Shown one piece after another: positions 42,315 to 51,456 of a stretch of DNA of 64,000 bases (within the stretch, counting starts at the first letter, position 1; each line of letters opens with the position of its first letter). The stretch spans positions 62,001 through 126,000 of the forward strand of contig URMF01000002.1 of NCBI GenBank assembly GCA_900548855.1, given 5' to 3'. The stretch comes from an uncultured Eubacteriales bacterium. Its GTDB lineage: Bacteria > Bacillota > Clostridia > Lachnospirales > Lachnospiraceae. The position numbers and the translations under genes are program-made. Under the pieces are notes generated by a model, which did no database searches, was not told the origin of the DNA, and saw nothing but the letters and a program-made list of their open reading frames with translations.

Positions 42315-45300
42315 CTATTCATCCAATTCCTTTTCATCCTCTGTGAGAATCCCTTCTGTCTCTATCAAAGAGACATCACTATCCTCTCTTTTCACCTTTT
42401 TACGGTTAAATGCCTCATAAATACAAGGAACAACAAGCAATGTCAGCAGTGTTCCATATATCAGTCCACCGATTACCACCAGCGCCATTGGCTGTGCCAT
42501 ATCCGCGCCCATGCCAAAGCCCATTGCCATGGTAGACAAGCCAAGTATAGTGGTAAGGGCTGTCATAACAATTGGACGCAGACGGTTTCGTCCTGTGTTA
42601 ACAATTGCCTCACGCAGTTCCATGCCCTCCTCAATCATCTGGTTAATGGAGTCCACAAATACAATACCGTTATTTACAATAATACCTGCCAGCATGACCA
42701 TACCAATCATGGCAATGATACTGACATCATTTCCCGTTAAGAACAATGCCGCAAATCCGCCGGTAAATGCCAGCGGCAGAGTAAACATGATAATAAACGG
42801 ACTCTTTAACGACTGGAACTGTGCCACCATAATCAGATACATAAACGCAATGGCAAGCACCAGCATCAGCATTACCTGCCCCATGGCTTCCATAACTGTC
42901 TCATTTTCCCCATTATACTCAATGCTGTATCCCTCCGGCAGAGAAATACCGTCCAATACATCCTTCACCTCGTTTGATACATTTGTGGTAATATATCCCT
43001 CTTTTACCTGCCCACTGACAGAGATATACCGGGTCTGGTTCAACCGGTTAATTGTAGAAAGAGAATTCGCATCCTCCACATCTGCAAGCTTACCGATTTT
43101 CACATCAACGGTTTCCTCTCCGTCCTTACCCTCAATGGTAAGATTCTTAACATCCTTTAAGGTATAGGCTTCCTCCTCTTCGTCCTTGACATAGACAGAA
43201 TAATCCTTTGTATTCGTATTGAGGGTGGTAGCTGAGGATGCCTCCGCCAGCACACCCTGTACCTTCTGGTATACCTGGGCAACCGTCAGACCATACTTCG
43301 CTGCCTTATCCTTGTCAACCACGATACGATATTCCGGTGTTGCGTCCTCTAATCCGTTTTCAATTTCCTCCAGACCGTCAATCTCTTCCAACTTCTTTCC
43401 CACCTGGACAGCCAGCTCCTGCAGGGTATCCATTTCCTTACCTTTTATCTGGATAGAAACCCCGGATGTCATTAAGGAACTCATATCCATGCTGGATGCA
43501 GACACCGAAATCTCACATTTCAAATCCTTCGTCTTTTCTGTAATCATTTCTGCAATCTCTTCATTGGTATGCTTTTTGTCCTCTTTACACTCAATATAAT
43601 AGCTTACAGAATCATAGGAGTCATCCGAGCCAAGCCCCAGCATGGACATGGTGCTTCCACCCACTATGGCTCCAACCGTTTTAATATCATCAATCTCCAA
43701 TACCTTCTCAATTACCTCATCCGATAATTCCGCAGTCTCCTCCAGGGTTTCTGCCTCCTCCGGCATTACCATGGTCATGGTCATCTGCGTGGAATCCATA
43801 TCCGGAATAAAGGAAAATCCTTTTGAAACCGCCAGCAGCGTACTTCCTACAAACAGAACCAGTACTACAACCAGCACAAGCATTTTATGATTTAATACCT
43901 TAGGTAAAAATGCCGCATACTTCTCACTAATCTTTGTTATCAGCCTGTTTTCCTTCTGCGAAATCTTCCCAAAGGTCTTAGAGGCTGCCATCGGCACAAA
44001 GGTAACAGCAACCACAAGACTGGCAAGCAGGGAATATGCAATAGTAAGCCCCATATCCGTAAATAACTGCTTCGTGATACCTGTGGTAAATACAATCGGT
44101 AAAAATACACATACTGTTGTCAGGGTGGATGCTGTGATTGCTCCCACCATCTGGTCAGCCCCCTTAATGGCAGCTTCCTTCACAGGATATCCTTCATTTC
44201 TGAGACGGTAGATATTTTCAATTACTACAATGGAATTATCCACAAGCATTCCCACTCCTAATGCCAGCCCCGATAGGGAAATGACATTTAAGGTAACGCC
44301 GCTGAAATACATCAGTACAATAGCAAATACCACTGATACCGGAATGGAAACCGCAATAATTCCCGTTGGCCGTACATCCTTTAAGAACAACAACAGAATA
44401 AGTATCGCTAAAACGGCACCAAACAAGAGATTCTCCAGTACAGAGCCGGAAACCAAATCGATATACATTCCCTGATTCATTAACGTAGTAAAGGAAACGC
44501 TGTCATCCGCCTTACTGATTTCCTCAAATTTATCCATAAGCCGGTCTGCCACCTCTTTTGTGGAATATTCATTCTGCTTTGCAATAGAAAAAATAATGCC
44601 TGGGTTTTCGTTTACCCTTGTATAAAGCTTGTCGGAATTATCCTCCACAAACACATCTGCCACATCCGAAAGCTTAATCGGGTCAAGTCCGTCCATTCCC
44701 AAATCCAGCAAAACGAAATCCGAAAGACTTTCCACATCATCGAATTTCTCACCTACACGAACCAGATAGTCCACATCATCCTCTGTCACATAACCTGCCG
44801 GAAACTCAAAGTTCTGTGCAGTGAGCATACCGGAAATCATATCCTTTGTAATAATGGTATTCATATCGGCTCCGCTATAGGCAGCCTCCTTGGCATCCGC
44901 AAAGTTGTTCTTCTGCTCCTCTAATTCCTTTTCTCCCTGGTCTAACTGTACCTTAGACTGGGTAAGCTGGCTCTGGGTCTCTGCTTCCTTTGTCTTCAAA
45001 TCCACATAACTGTCATTGATGGTTTTCTTACCATTGGTAATCTTTTTCAGTGCTTCATTTAGCTGTTTCTTTCCTTTTTTAATCTCTGAAAGACCGCTGT
45101 TAATTTTCGTGAGAGAGTCCTGCAGTGATGTAATATAGGCAGACAGCTTATCAAATGTCAACGGGTCTCCGTTTTCATCCTTCTGCTTTGCCAGTTCTGT
45201 CTCCATGGTCTGCAAAGCACCGGTCACCGCCTGCAGCTGGGCAGTTAATGCTGCATCGTCCGGTGTAACTGCTAACGCCGCCTCTAACTGCGTCTTCTGT

Positions 45301-46199
45301 GCAGAAAGGGTCTGGTAGCTGGAGAGAAGCTCCTTCAAAGAGGTAATTGCCTTTTCCAACTGCTCCTTCTGTTCCTTCAGGGTCTTCTCCTGCTCCTCTA
45401 ATTCCTTTAATGCCTCATTTACTTCTTTTTCAGAGGTAAGCATCTCATATTTCGCATCATTAATTTTCACTTCTGCTTCTGCAAACTGCTTGTTTGCCGT
45501 CTTCTGTCCGTTTTCCAGCTGGCTCTTCCCACTGTTAATCTGGCTTTCCCCATCCTGAATCGCTTCCTCGGCATCGGCAAATTTATCATCTAAAGCTTTC
45601 TTTACCTTGTCATTTACTTCCTGTATCTTGTCTTCACGGATAATAACCTGTACCGATTCTTCCACAACTCCCATTGTGGTCACGGATGCAACACCCTCTA
45701 CTCCCTCTAAGGATGGCTCAAGGGTGTTCTCCACATACTCACTTAGTTCCACACTGTCCGCATCCGCCTTATCTACTGCTGCCACCATAACCGGCATCAT
45801 ATTAGGGTTAAGCTTCATTATAATCGGACTGCCCACACTGTCATCAAAAAAACCGCTAATCTGGTCAAGACCTTCCCGCATGTCAATTGTGGCGGTATCC
45901 ATATTTACATCAGAATTAAACTCAATCATAACCATGGAATAATTCTCTGAGGACATGGACTGTACATTTTCCACATTGTCAATTGTGGCAACCGCCTGTT
46001 CAATGGGTCTGGTCACCCCTGTTTCCACTGCCTCCGGACTGGCTCCCGGATAGGTTGTAATTACAACCGCATATGGCAGCTCCATAGACGGAAGTAAATC
46101 CACTGTCATCTTGGTGTATGCCACAACTCCAAGAATAATTATCAGTACAATTCCTACGATTACTGTATAGGCTTTTTTTACACTGAATTTTGCTATCAT
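42315..46199 (-). CDS. RND efflux transporter with coiled-coil insertion
   Basis: 1294 residues from the ATG at 46199 (MIAKFSVKKAYT), with GGAGG five bases upstream. It shows AcrB/HAE1-family features: TYPGASPEAVETGVTRPIE near the N-terminus, a helix bundle with GLALGVGMLVDNSIVVIENI (paired Asp-type relay region), and a second bundle with GIIVNNGIVFVDSINQM. In the first outward domain (about residues 200-455) there is an insertion dominated by Lys/Glu/Gln/Leu coiled coil with several SGKSQLENGQ-type heptads. Gram-positive RND proteins have no outer-membrane partner. The insert may stand in for adaptor functions. Confidence 0.92.
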   Translation of the reverse strand: MIAKFSVKKAYTVIVGIVLIIILGVVAYTKMTVDLLPSMELPYAVVITTYPGASPEAVETGVTRPIEQAVATIDNVENVQSMSSENYSMVMIEFNSDVNMDTATIDMREGLDQISGFFDDSVGSPIIMKLNPNMMPVMVAAVDKADADSVELSEYVENTLEPSLEGVEGVASVTTMGVVEESVQVIIREDKIQEVNDKVKKALDDKFADAEEAIQDGESQINSGKSQLENGQKTANKQFAEAEVKINDAKYEMLTSEKEVNEALKELEEQEKTLKEQKEQLEKAITSLKELLSSYQTLSAQKTQLEAALAVTPDDAALTAQLQAVTGALQTMETELAKQKDENGDPLTFDKLSAYITSLQDSLTKINSGLSEIKKGKKQLNEALKKITNGKKTINDSYVDLKTKEAETQSQLTQSKVQLDQGEKELEEQKNNFADAKEAAYSGADMNTIITKDMISGMLTAQNFEFPAGYVTEDDVDYLVRVGEKFDDVESLSDFVLLDLGMDGLDPIKLSDVADVFVEDNSDKLYTRVNENPGIIFSIAKQNEYSTKEVADRLMDKFEEISKADDSVSFTTLMNQGMYIDLVSGSVLENLLFGAVLAILILLLFLKDVRPTGIIAVSIPVSVVFAIVLMYFSGVTLNVISLSGLALGVGMLVDNSIVVIENIYRLRNEGYPVKEAAIKGADQMVGAITASTLTTVCVFLPIVFTTGITKQLFTDMGLTIAYSLLASLVVAVTFVPMAASKTFGKISQKENRLITKISEKYAAFLPKVLNHKMLVLVVVLVLFVGSTLLAVSKGFSFIPDMDSTQMTMTMVMPEEAETLEETAELSDEVIEKVLEIDDIKTVGAIVGGSTMSMLGLGSDDSYDSVSYYIECKEDKKHTNEEIAEMITEKTKDLKCEISVSASSMDMSSLMTSGVSIQIKGKEMDTLQELAVQVGKKLEEIDGLEEIENGLEDATPEYRIVVDKDKAAKYGLTVAQVYQKVQGVLAEASSATTLNTNTKDYSVYVKDEEEEAYTLKDVKNLTIEGKDGEETVDVKIGKLADVEDANSLSTINRLNQTRYISVSGQVKEGYITTNVSNEVKDVLDGISLPEGYSIEYNGENETVMEAMGQVMLMLVLAIAFMYLIMVAQFQSLKSPFIIMFTLPLAFTGGFAALFLTGNDVSIIAMIGMVMLAGIIVNNGIVFVDSINQMIEEGMELREAIVNTGRNRLRPIVMTALTTILGLSTMAMGFGMGADMAQPMALVVIGGLIYGTLLTLLVVPCIYEAFNRKKVKREDSDVSLIETEGILTEDEKELDE

Positions 46200-46200
46200 C

Positions 46201-47160
46201 TCATCCTCCATTTTCCTGTTTGTTCATATCTCTTCTTGGATGTTTAAAGGCTGTTGGAAAGGTAGCTATATCCAGCATATAAGCAACCTCCGTTTTCCCA
46301 ACCGCTAAATCCTCCGATGTGCGTGTGACGCTTGAATCATCATAGTTAAGTGTCAGATTCTTGTATTCCATCACACCATCCTTTAACAGGGTTATATTTA
46401 TATTAATATAATGGTTTGCACGATATAAAAAAGAATACTCTAATTTATAGTCCGCATATTTTTCCGAAATATCATCCAATATTTCCTGAGCACCATCAAA
46501 CTCTAAAAACTGTTCCTTTCCAATGGGAATTGCCCCATATTCCCTAAATCCTTCATCATAAGCATAGGACAAATAATAGGTCTGTACCTCTAAAGATGCC
46601 CTGTCCTCCTTCTCGCTTTCTCTGTAAGTCTGCAGCCAGATTTCACCGGACGGTGTCATACTGATATATCCCTTATGTGAGATATCTGCCTCCTGCACCT
46701 GATTGTCATTATCAATACTGTAAACCAGTGTATTTTTCTTTCCGCCTTCTGTCTGCTGCAGAAGCAGATAATCCTTTGTGGGAAAGGTAAGAATATCTGT
46801 CTCCAATTGTTCCAGATTTTCCAGACGGTCACAGATAATCTGGCATTCCTTTGAATGCAGATACCACAGTTTGTGGTAATTCTCCTCCTTTGTCAAGACA
46901 AATGCCTCGTGAATGCCGTCCTTGTTATAATCGTCATAAATGAAATTCTCCACCTCTTCATTATTAACTGACTCAAACATGGTAAGTAAGTCTCCCCTGG
47001 AAAAATCCGCCTCAGTCTGCAGCACACTTTCCTCTGTCTCTTCCAAAGATAACGTAATCGCTGCCTCATTCTCGCTTTTTGATTCAGCCAAATCAAGGGA
47101 ACACCCCGAACAAACCATTGTCAAAAGAAATATTCCCACATTAAAAAATAACCTCTTCAT
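46201..47160 (-). CDS. Lipoprotein, probable partner of the RND transporter
   Basis: 319 residues from the ATG at 47160, which overlaps the yigZ stop codon as ATGA; a TTG two codons upstream is possible. A signal peptide ends in CSGC, an acceptable though not ideal lipobox. A calcium-loop-like DYNKDGIHEAFVLT motif (about 75-88) is typical of secreted Clostridial lipoproteins. The remainder is beta-rich. One base separates it from the RND start, so it is probably an extracellular accessory of that transporter. Function otherwise unknown. Confidence 0.75.
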   Translation of the reverse strand: MKRLFFNVGIFLLTMVCSGCSLDLAESKSENEAAITLSLEETEESVLQTEADFSRGDLLTMFESVNNEEVENFIYDDYNKDGIHEAFVLTKEENYHKLWYLHSKECQIICDRLENLEQLETDILTFPTKDYLLLQQTEGGKKNTLVYSIDNDNQVQEADISHKGYISMTPSGEIWLQTYRESEKEDRASLEVQTYYLSYAYDEGFREYGAIPIGKEQFLEFDGAQEILDDISEKYADYKLEYSFLYRANHYININITLLKDGVMEYKNLTLNYDDSSVTRTSEDLAVGKTEVAYMLDIATFPTAFKHPRRDMNKQENGG

Positions 47161-47801
47161 CCGCAAAAATCCCCCTTACACAAGGAAAACACGACATCCT
47201 GCCACTCCAATACTGCTCTGGCAGATGTTGCCTCTTTCAATGCCTTCTGAATCCGCTCCACGTCATCCACGAAAACCTCAGCAGAAAGCTTCACCTCCTG
47301 TCCATATTCACTGTCCTTTATTTCAATTCCCTCATTTCCCAGAATATACTGGATTTTACCCAAATCTGTATAGTTTGTTGTAATGGTTACAGGCGCTGCC
47401 ATTCTCTTACATACAAGCTCTGTGGCGGCAATACATGCCTTTGACGCCTCCGTATATGCCCTAACCAGCCCTCCGGTTCCAAGAAGAGTTCCCCCAAAAT
47501 ATCTTGTCACCACAATACATACATTGCAGAGCTTATTGCCGGTAATCACTTCCAGTATTGGCTTGCCTGCTGTACCTCCGGGTTCACCGTCATCGCTGAA
47601 CCGCATAAGAGGCTGTTCTTCACCAACTGTGTAGGCATAGCAGTTATGTCTGGCATCATAATGCCTTTTTTTTATTCCTGTAATAAACAGATTTGCTTCC
47701 TCCTCGGATTCTACGTGAGAAACGTAACCGATAAATCTGGATTTTTTCTCCACAATTTCACCGGTTCCCGGTTCCAGAATTGTAACATATTCCTTTAGCA
47801 T
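47157..47801 (-). CDS. YigZ/IMPACT-family protein
   Basis: 214 residues from the ATG at 47801 (MLKEYVTILEPG), with AGAGGTGG upstream. The longer frame to 48071 would cross the promoter and operator. The IMPACT domain is evident (KKSRFIGYVSHVESEEEA, HNCYAYTVGE, SDDGEPGGTAGKPILEVI, VTRYFGGTLLGTGGLVRAY), followed by a small DUF1949-like domain. The family is linked to translation or proline-peptidase functions, but its bacterial role is poorly known. First gene of an operon with the lipoprotein and RND transporter. Confidence 0.92.
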   Translation of the reverse strand: MLKEYVTILEPGTGEIVEKKSRFIGYVSHVESEEEANLFITGIKKRHYDARHNCYAYTVGEEQPLMRFSDDGEPGGTAGKPILEVITGNKLCNVCIVVTRYFGGTLLGTGGLVRAYTEASKACIAATELVCKRMAAPVTITTNYTDLGKIQYILGNEGIEIKDSEYGQEVKLSAEVFVDDVERIQKALKEATSARAVLEWQDVVFSLCKGDFCG

Positions 47802-47907
47802 TCCTGTCCACCTCTGTCTATGTAATCTTTCTCCGCTATCATAACAGATTCTGTCCTCAAATGCTATAGAAATCCGCTTCCAGTTCCCTTTAATATTTTC
47901 CCTATTC

Positions 47908-47959
47908 AATAGTTTCCCTAGGCAAGTATTTATTATATGCACTTTTTTGTATTTGTCAA
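47908..47959 (-). promoter_or_regulatory. Promoter and MarR-type operator of the YigZ/lipoprotein/RND operon
   Basis: On the minus strand TTGACA (47954-47959), a 16-base spacer and TATAAT (47932-47937) are followed by a 23-bp palindrome (47908-47930, half-sites AATAGTTTCC and GGCAAGTATT). It differs from the marR operator at 21103-21125 by one base and keeps the same spacing to the -10 box. This predicts control by the same repressor. The divergent PBP gene begins at 48047. Confidence 0.75.
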
Positions 47960-48046
47960 TATTGAATAAAGATAGATTTTTTTGTCTATATTTGATACAA
48001 TGAAAAAAAAGCATTTGCTGGTACGGGTTATCGCAGGAGGAACCAT

Positions 48047-50998
48047 ATGAACTATTCAAAAAGAAATACACAGAAAAAGCAAAAAAAATTAGTATCCAAG
48101 CATACCAAAAATAAAAAGAAGATTTCCTATATTTTATATAAAACCTTTCTTTTTATTTTCATATTCTGTATCCTGGCTGGCGTTGGTGCCGGCATCGGCA
48201 TGTTTACTGCCATCATTGACAGTGCACCGGATATTGACGGAATCAAGGAGAGTGTCCAGTTAGAGGGCTTCCAGACTACCATATATAATCAGGATGGCAA
48301 GGAGGTCACAACCTTGTCCACTGCCAACTCCAACCGTGTCTATGTAGAATATGATGCCATTCCGGAGCAGCTGGTAAATGCCTTTGTCGCCATTGAGGAC
48401 GAGCGTTTCTGGGAACATAACGGTATTGATGCAAAGGGTATTCTCAGGGCATTTTTTGTGGGTATCAAAAACCGCAATTTTTCAGAAGGTGCCTCCACGA
48501 TTACCCAGCAGTTGATTAAGAACCAGATTTTTAACGTAGGACTGAATGAAAGCACCTTTATGGATTCCCTGAAGCGTAAGATACAGGAACAATATCTCGC
48601 CATTGAGCTGGAAAAACAGATTGACAAAAAAGATATTTTAGAGCTCTATCTGAACGCTATCTATTTAGGCGAAGGGGCAAATGGCATACAGACTGCCTCA
48701 GAAATTTATTTCGGCAAGGACAATTTAAAGGAACTGACCATATCAGAATGTGCCGTTATCGCCGCCATCACCCAGAGTCCCACGGAATTTGACCCGGTTC
48801 TCTTTCCTGAAAATAACCAGAAGCGCAAGAATATCGTCCTGCAGAAAATGCTGGATCAAAATATGATTTCAAAGGCAGAATATGCAGAAGCCATGTCAGA
48901 TGATGTATATGCACGTATCTCCCTGAATAATCAGGACGATAAGGAAACCAGGAAATCTTACAATTCCTATTATATTGATACCGTTATCAATACATTGACG
49001 ACCCAGTTGGTGGAGGAACTGAATTACACTGAAACACAGGCATACAATGCCATATATTCCGGTGGTTTAAGCATTTACATCAACCAGGATGCCTCTATTC
49101 AGAAAATATGTGATGATGAAATTAACAATCCCGACAATTATCCGGCAGGAACCAGCGTCGCCCTTAATTATGCACTGACCCTGACGGATCCAAAGAACGG
49201 TGAGCTGCACAATTATTCCAGTAACCATCTTCTGGCATATTACCAGGAGAAAACCGGAAATCAAAAATATAACCTTATCTATTCCAGTGAAGACACTGCC
49301 CGGGCGGCAGCTGATGAATATAAGGCTGTACTTATAGAGGAAACCGGTTACCAGGAACTGGCGGAATCCTTTTCCACTACCATCCAGCCACAGGCCTCCT
49401 TTGTTATCATGGACCAGGCAACCGGATATGTGAAAGCTGTCTGTGGCGGCCGCGGCGAAAAAAACGGTAACCTTACCCTAAACCGTGCCACAGATTCCAA
49501 ACGGCAGCCCGGCTCTACCTTCAAGGTATTAGCTGCCTATGTTCCGGCACTGGATACCGCTGGTATGACCCTTGCCACCAGCTATATGGATGAAGCTACG
49601 AATTACAGCAACGGTACACCAATTAAAAACTGGTACTCCGGCTACCGGGGACAGCAGACCATACGGACAGCTATCAAGGATTCCATGAACATTATTACTG
49701 TTAAATGCTTTCAGGATGTAACACCTCAGGTTGGTTATGATTATCTATGCAACATGGGAATCACCACTCTTAAGAATGGGGAAACCTCCGTAAACGGTAT
49801 TGCAGAAAATGACATTAATGAATCCATGTGTCTGGGCGGCTTAACGGAGGGTGTAACCAATCTGGAATTGACCGGGGCATATGCTTCCATCGCAAATGCA
49901 GGCACCTATGTGGAACCTACCTTTTATACAAAAGTTTTAGACCATGACGGCAATGTCTTAATTGACAATACCCCGGAAACAAAGCGGGTTATGAAAGAAA
50001 CCACCGCATGGCTGATTAATAATGCCATGCAGGATGTTGTCACCTCAGGAACCGGAACCACTGCCAGATTAACCAGTGGAATGGTAGTTTCTGGCAAAAC
50101 CGGGACCACCTCCAGCAACTACGATTACTGGTTCTGTGGCTCTACGCCTTACTATACTGCGGGTATCTGGATGGGATATGATTCCAACACTGATTTTTCA
50201 AACAGCAATTACCACAAAGTAATCTGGCGTAAAATCATGGATGAAATTGTTGCTGCAGAAGGGCAGGATACCTCAGCATCCTTTGATAAACCAGGGGATA
50301 TTGTCACCGCACAGGTCTGCTCCACCTCCGGTATGCTGCCGGTTAAGGGACAGTGCAAATCTACCATAACCGAATATTTTGCAAAGGATACAGTTCCTAC
50401 CAAAACCTGTGATTTACACCAGACGGTAGAGTTGTGTGATGAAAGCCACTATAAAGCCACCAAATACTGTCCGCATACCACAACCTATCATTATTCTGTA
50501 GATGATGATGGCAATATTACCTTAGAGGATGCCGATTTTGACCTTCCGGATGATTTTACGGATAAGGATTGTCCAATCCACACAAAAGAGGCACAGGATG
50601 AAGACGAGGATGAGAGTGACGAGGACGATACCGGAAACGCAGACACCGTTTATGAGATATCTACCGTGGTAGAAGGCGGAGGAAGCATAGCAGGACCGAC
50701 ACAGGCTGCATACGGAGAATCCATCACCTTGACATTTATACCGAATGACGGCTTTGTTATTTCAAATATCACCGTTGACGGTGTCGCCAAGGGAGCCATT
50801 TCCTCCTATACCTTTGACAAGATATCCAACAACCATACCGTTATTGCAACCTTTACTGCAAGTGAAGGAACGGAAACTCCATCGGAAGAAGAGGTTCCGG
50901 GTGACGGGGCTTCCAATGACGGGTCTCCGCAAAAATGGTGGTACTATTTTACCCATATTGCCGCCACAGCAAAAAATATATTTGGAATCAAGCTATAA
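48047..50998 (+). CDS. Class A penicillin-binding protein with C-terminal InlB-type repeat
   Basis: 983 residues. A Lys-rich cytoplasmic tail and one helix (about 33-58) precede a GT51 glycosyltransferase domain (EDERFWEHNGID, catalytic Glu about 117; GASTITQQLIKN). The transpeptidase domain has Ser490 in STFK, a later SMN, and KTG near residue 683. After it come a segment with five or six Cys (CSTSGMLPVKGQC to CPHTT), an acidic linker, a beta repeat of Flg_new/InlB type (about 865-950) and a basic hydrophobic end. It builds and crosslinks peptidoglycan. AGGAGG lies six bases before the ATG. Divergent from the MarR-type-controlled RND operon. Confidence 0.95.
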   Translation: MNYSKRNTQKKQKKLVSKHTKNKKKISYILYKTFLFIFIFCILAGVGAGIGMFTAIIDSAPDIDGIKESVQLEGFQTTIYNQDGKEVTTLSTANSNRVYVEYDAIPEQLVNAFVAIEDERFWEHNGIDAKGILRAFFVGIKNRNFSEGASTITQQLIKNQIFNVGLNESTFMDSLKRKIQEQYLAIELEKQIDKKDILELYLNAIYLGEGANGIQTASEIYFGKDNLKELTISECAVIAAITQSPTEFDPVLFPENNQKRKNIVLQKMLDQNMISKAEYAEAMSDDVYARISLNNQDDKETRKSYNSYYIDTVINTLTTQLVEELNYTETQAYNAIYSGGLSIYINQDASIQKICDDEINNPDNYPAGTSVALNYALTLTDPKNGELHNYSSNHLLAYYQEKTGNQKYNLIYSSEDTARAAADEYKAVLIEETGYQELAESFSTTIQPQASFVIMDQATGYVKAVCGGRGEKNGNLTLNRATDSKRQPGSTFKVLAAYVPALDTAGMTLATSYMDEATNYSNGTPIKNWYSGYRGQQTIRTAIKDSMNIITVKCFQDVTPQVGYDYLCNMGITTLKNGETSVNGIAENDINESMCLGGLTEGVTNLELTGAYASIANAGTYVEPTFYTKVLDHDGNVLIDNTPETKRVMKETTAWLINNAMQDVVTSGTGTTARLTSGMVVSGKTGTTSSNYDYWFCGSTPYYTAGIWMGYDSNTDFSNSNYHKVIWRKIMDEIVAAEGQDTSASFDKPGDIVTAQVCSTSGMLPVKGQCKSTITEYFAKDTVPTKTCDLHQTVELCDESHYKATKYCPHTTTYHYSVDDDGNITLEDADFDLPDDFTDKDCPIHTKEAQDEDEDESDEDDTGNADTVYEISTVVEGGGSIAGPTQAAYGESITLTFIPNDGFVISNITVDGVAKGAISSYTFDKISNNHTVIATFTASEGTETPSEEEVPGDGASNDGSPQKWWYYFTHIAATAKNIFGIKL

Positions 50999-51000
50999 TA

Positions 51001-51058
51001 AAAAGGGGTTGTGCACTGATTTCCGGAATTTTTCCGCTCCGTGCACAACCCCTTTTTT
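51001..51058. terminator. Bidirectional terminator
   Basis: A 16-bp perfect stem (51001-51016 with 51041-51056) lies between the convergent PBP and spoVAE genes. T-rich sequence follows on both strands. Confidence 0.9.
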
Positions 51059-51415
51059 CTATTTTGACATTTTAGGCTGGAATATCAGAGATGCAATATA
51101 TGCATAGATTAACGCTGCCGAAGTTCCCACAGCTGCCATTTTAAATCCACCCCGAAACAATCCGATAAAGCCATCGCTATCCACCGCTTCCTTAATTCCC
51201 TTCCAGAGATTGTAACCAAATCCTGTCAGAGGCACGGAAGCCCCGCTGCCGGCAAAATCCAGAAAAGGCTCATAAATCTGCAGTGCCCCAAGGATTGCCC
51301 CGGTACACACCAAAATCACCATAATTCTTCCAGGCATCAGTTTTGTCTTTTCCATCAGAATCTGTGCTGCCACACAAATCAATCCGCCAATTACAAATGC
51401 TTTAATATAATCCAT
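51059..51415 (-). CDS. spoVAE: Stage V sporulation protein AE
   Basis: 118 residues from the ATG at 51415 (MDYIKAFVIGG), with GGAAGGAG upstream. Three or four helices and the family pattern GRIMVILVCTGAILGALQIYEP, GFGYNLWKGIKEAV and GGFKMAAVG are clear. It is a membrane part of the SpoVA channel that moves dipicolinic acid and calcium into the forespore. It follows spoVAD by 41 bases. Confidence 0.93.
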   Translation of the reverse strand: MDYIKAFVIGGLICVAAQILMEKTKLMPGRIMVILVCTGAILGALQIYEPFLDFAGSGASVPLTGFGYNLWKGIKEAVDSDGFIGLFRGGFKMAAVGTSAALIYAYIASLIFQPKMSK

Positions 51416-51456
51416 ATTTTCTCCTTCCACATTATTTTTCTATCCAACATACTGCC

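Noticed and set aside
42511..43167. 218-codon plus-strand frame
   Set aside because: Antisense to the RND transporter gene, without a ribosome site or recognisable family.
47802..48071. Longer N-terminus of the YigZ protein
   Set aside because: It would run through TATAAT, the operator and TTGACA and overlap the PBP start; family length and the ribosome site support the ATG at 47801.
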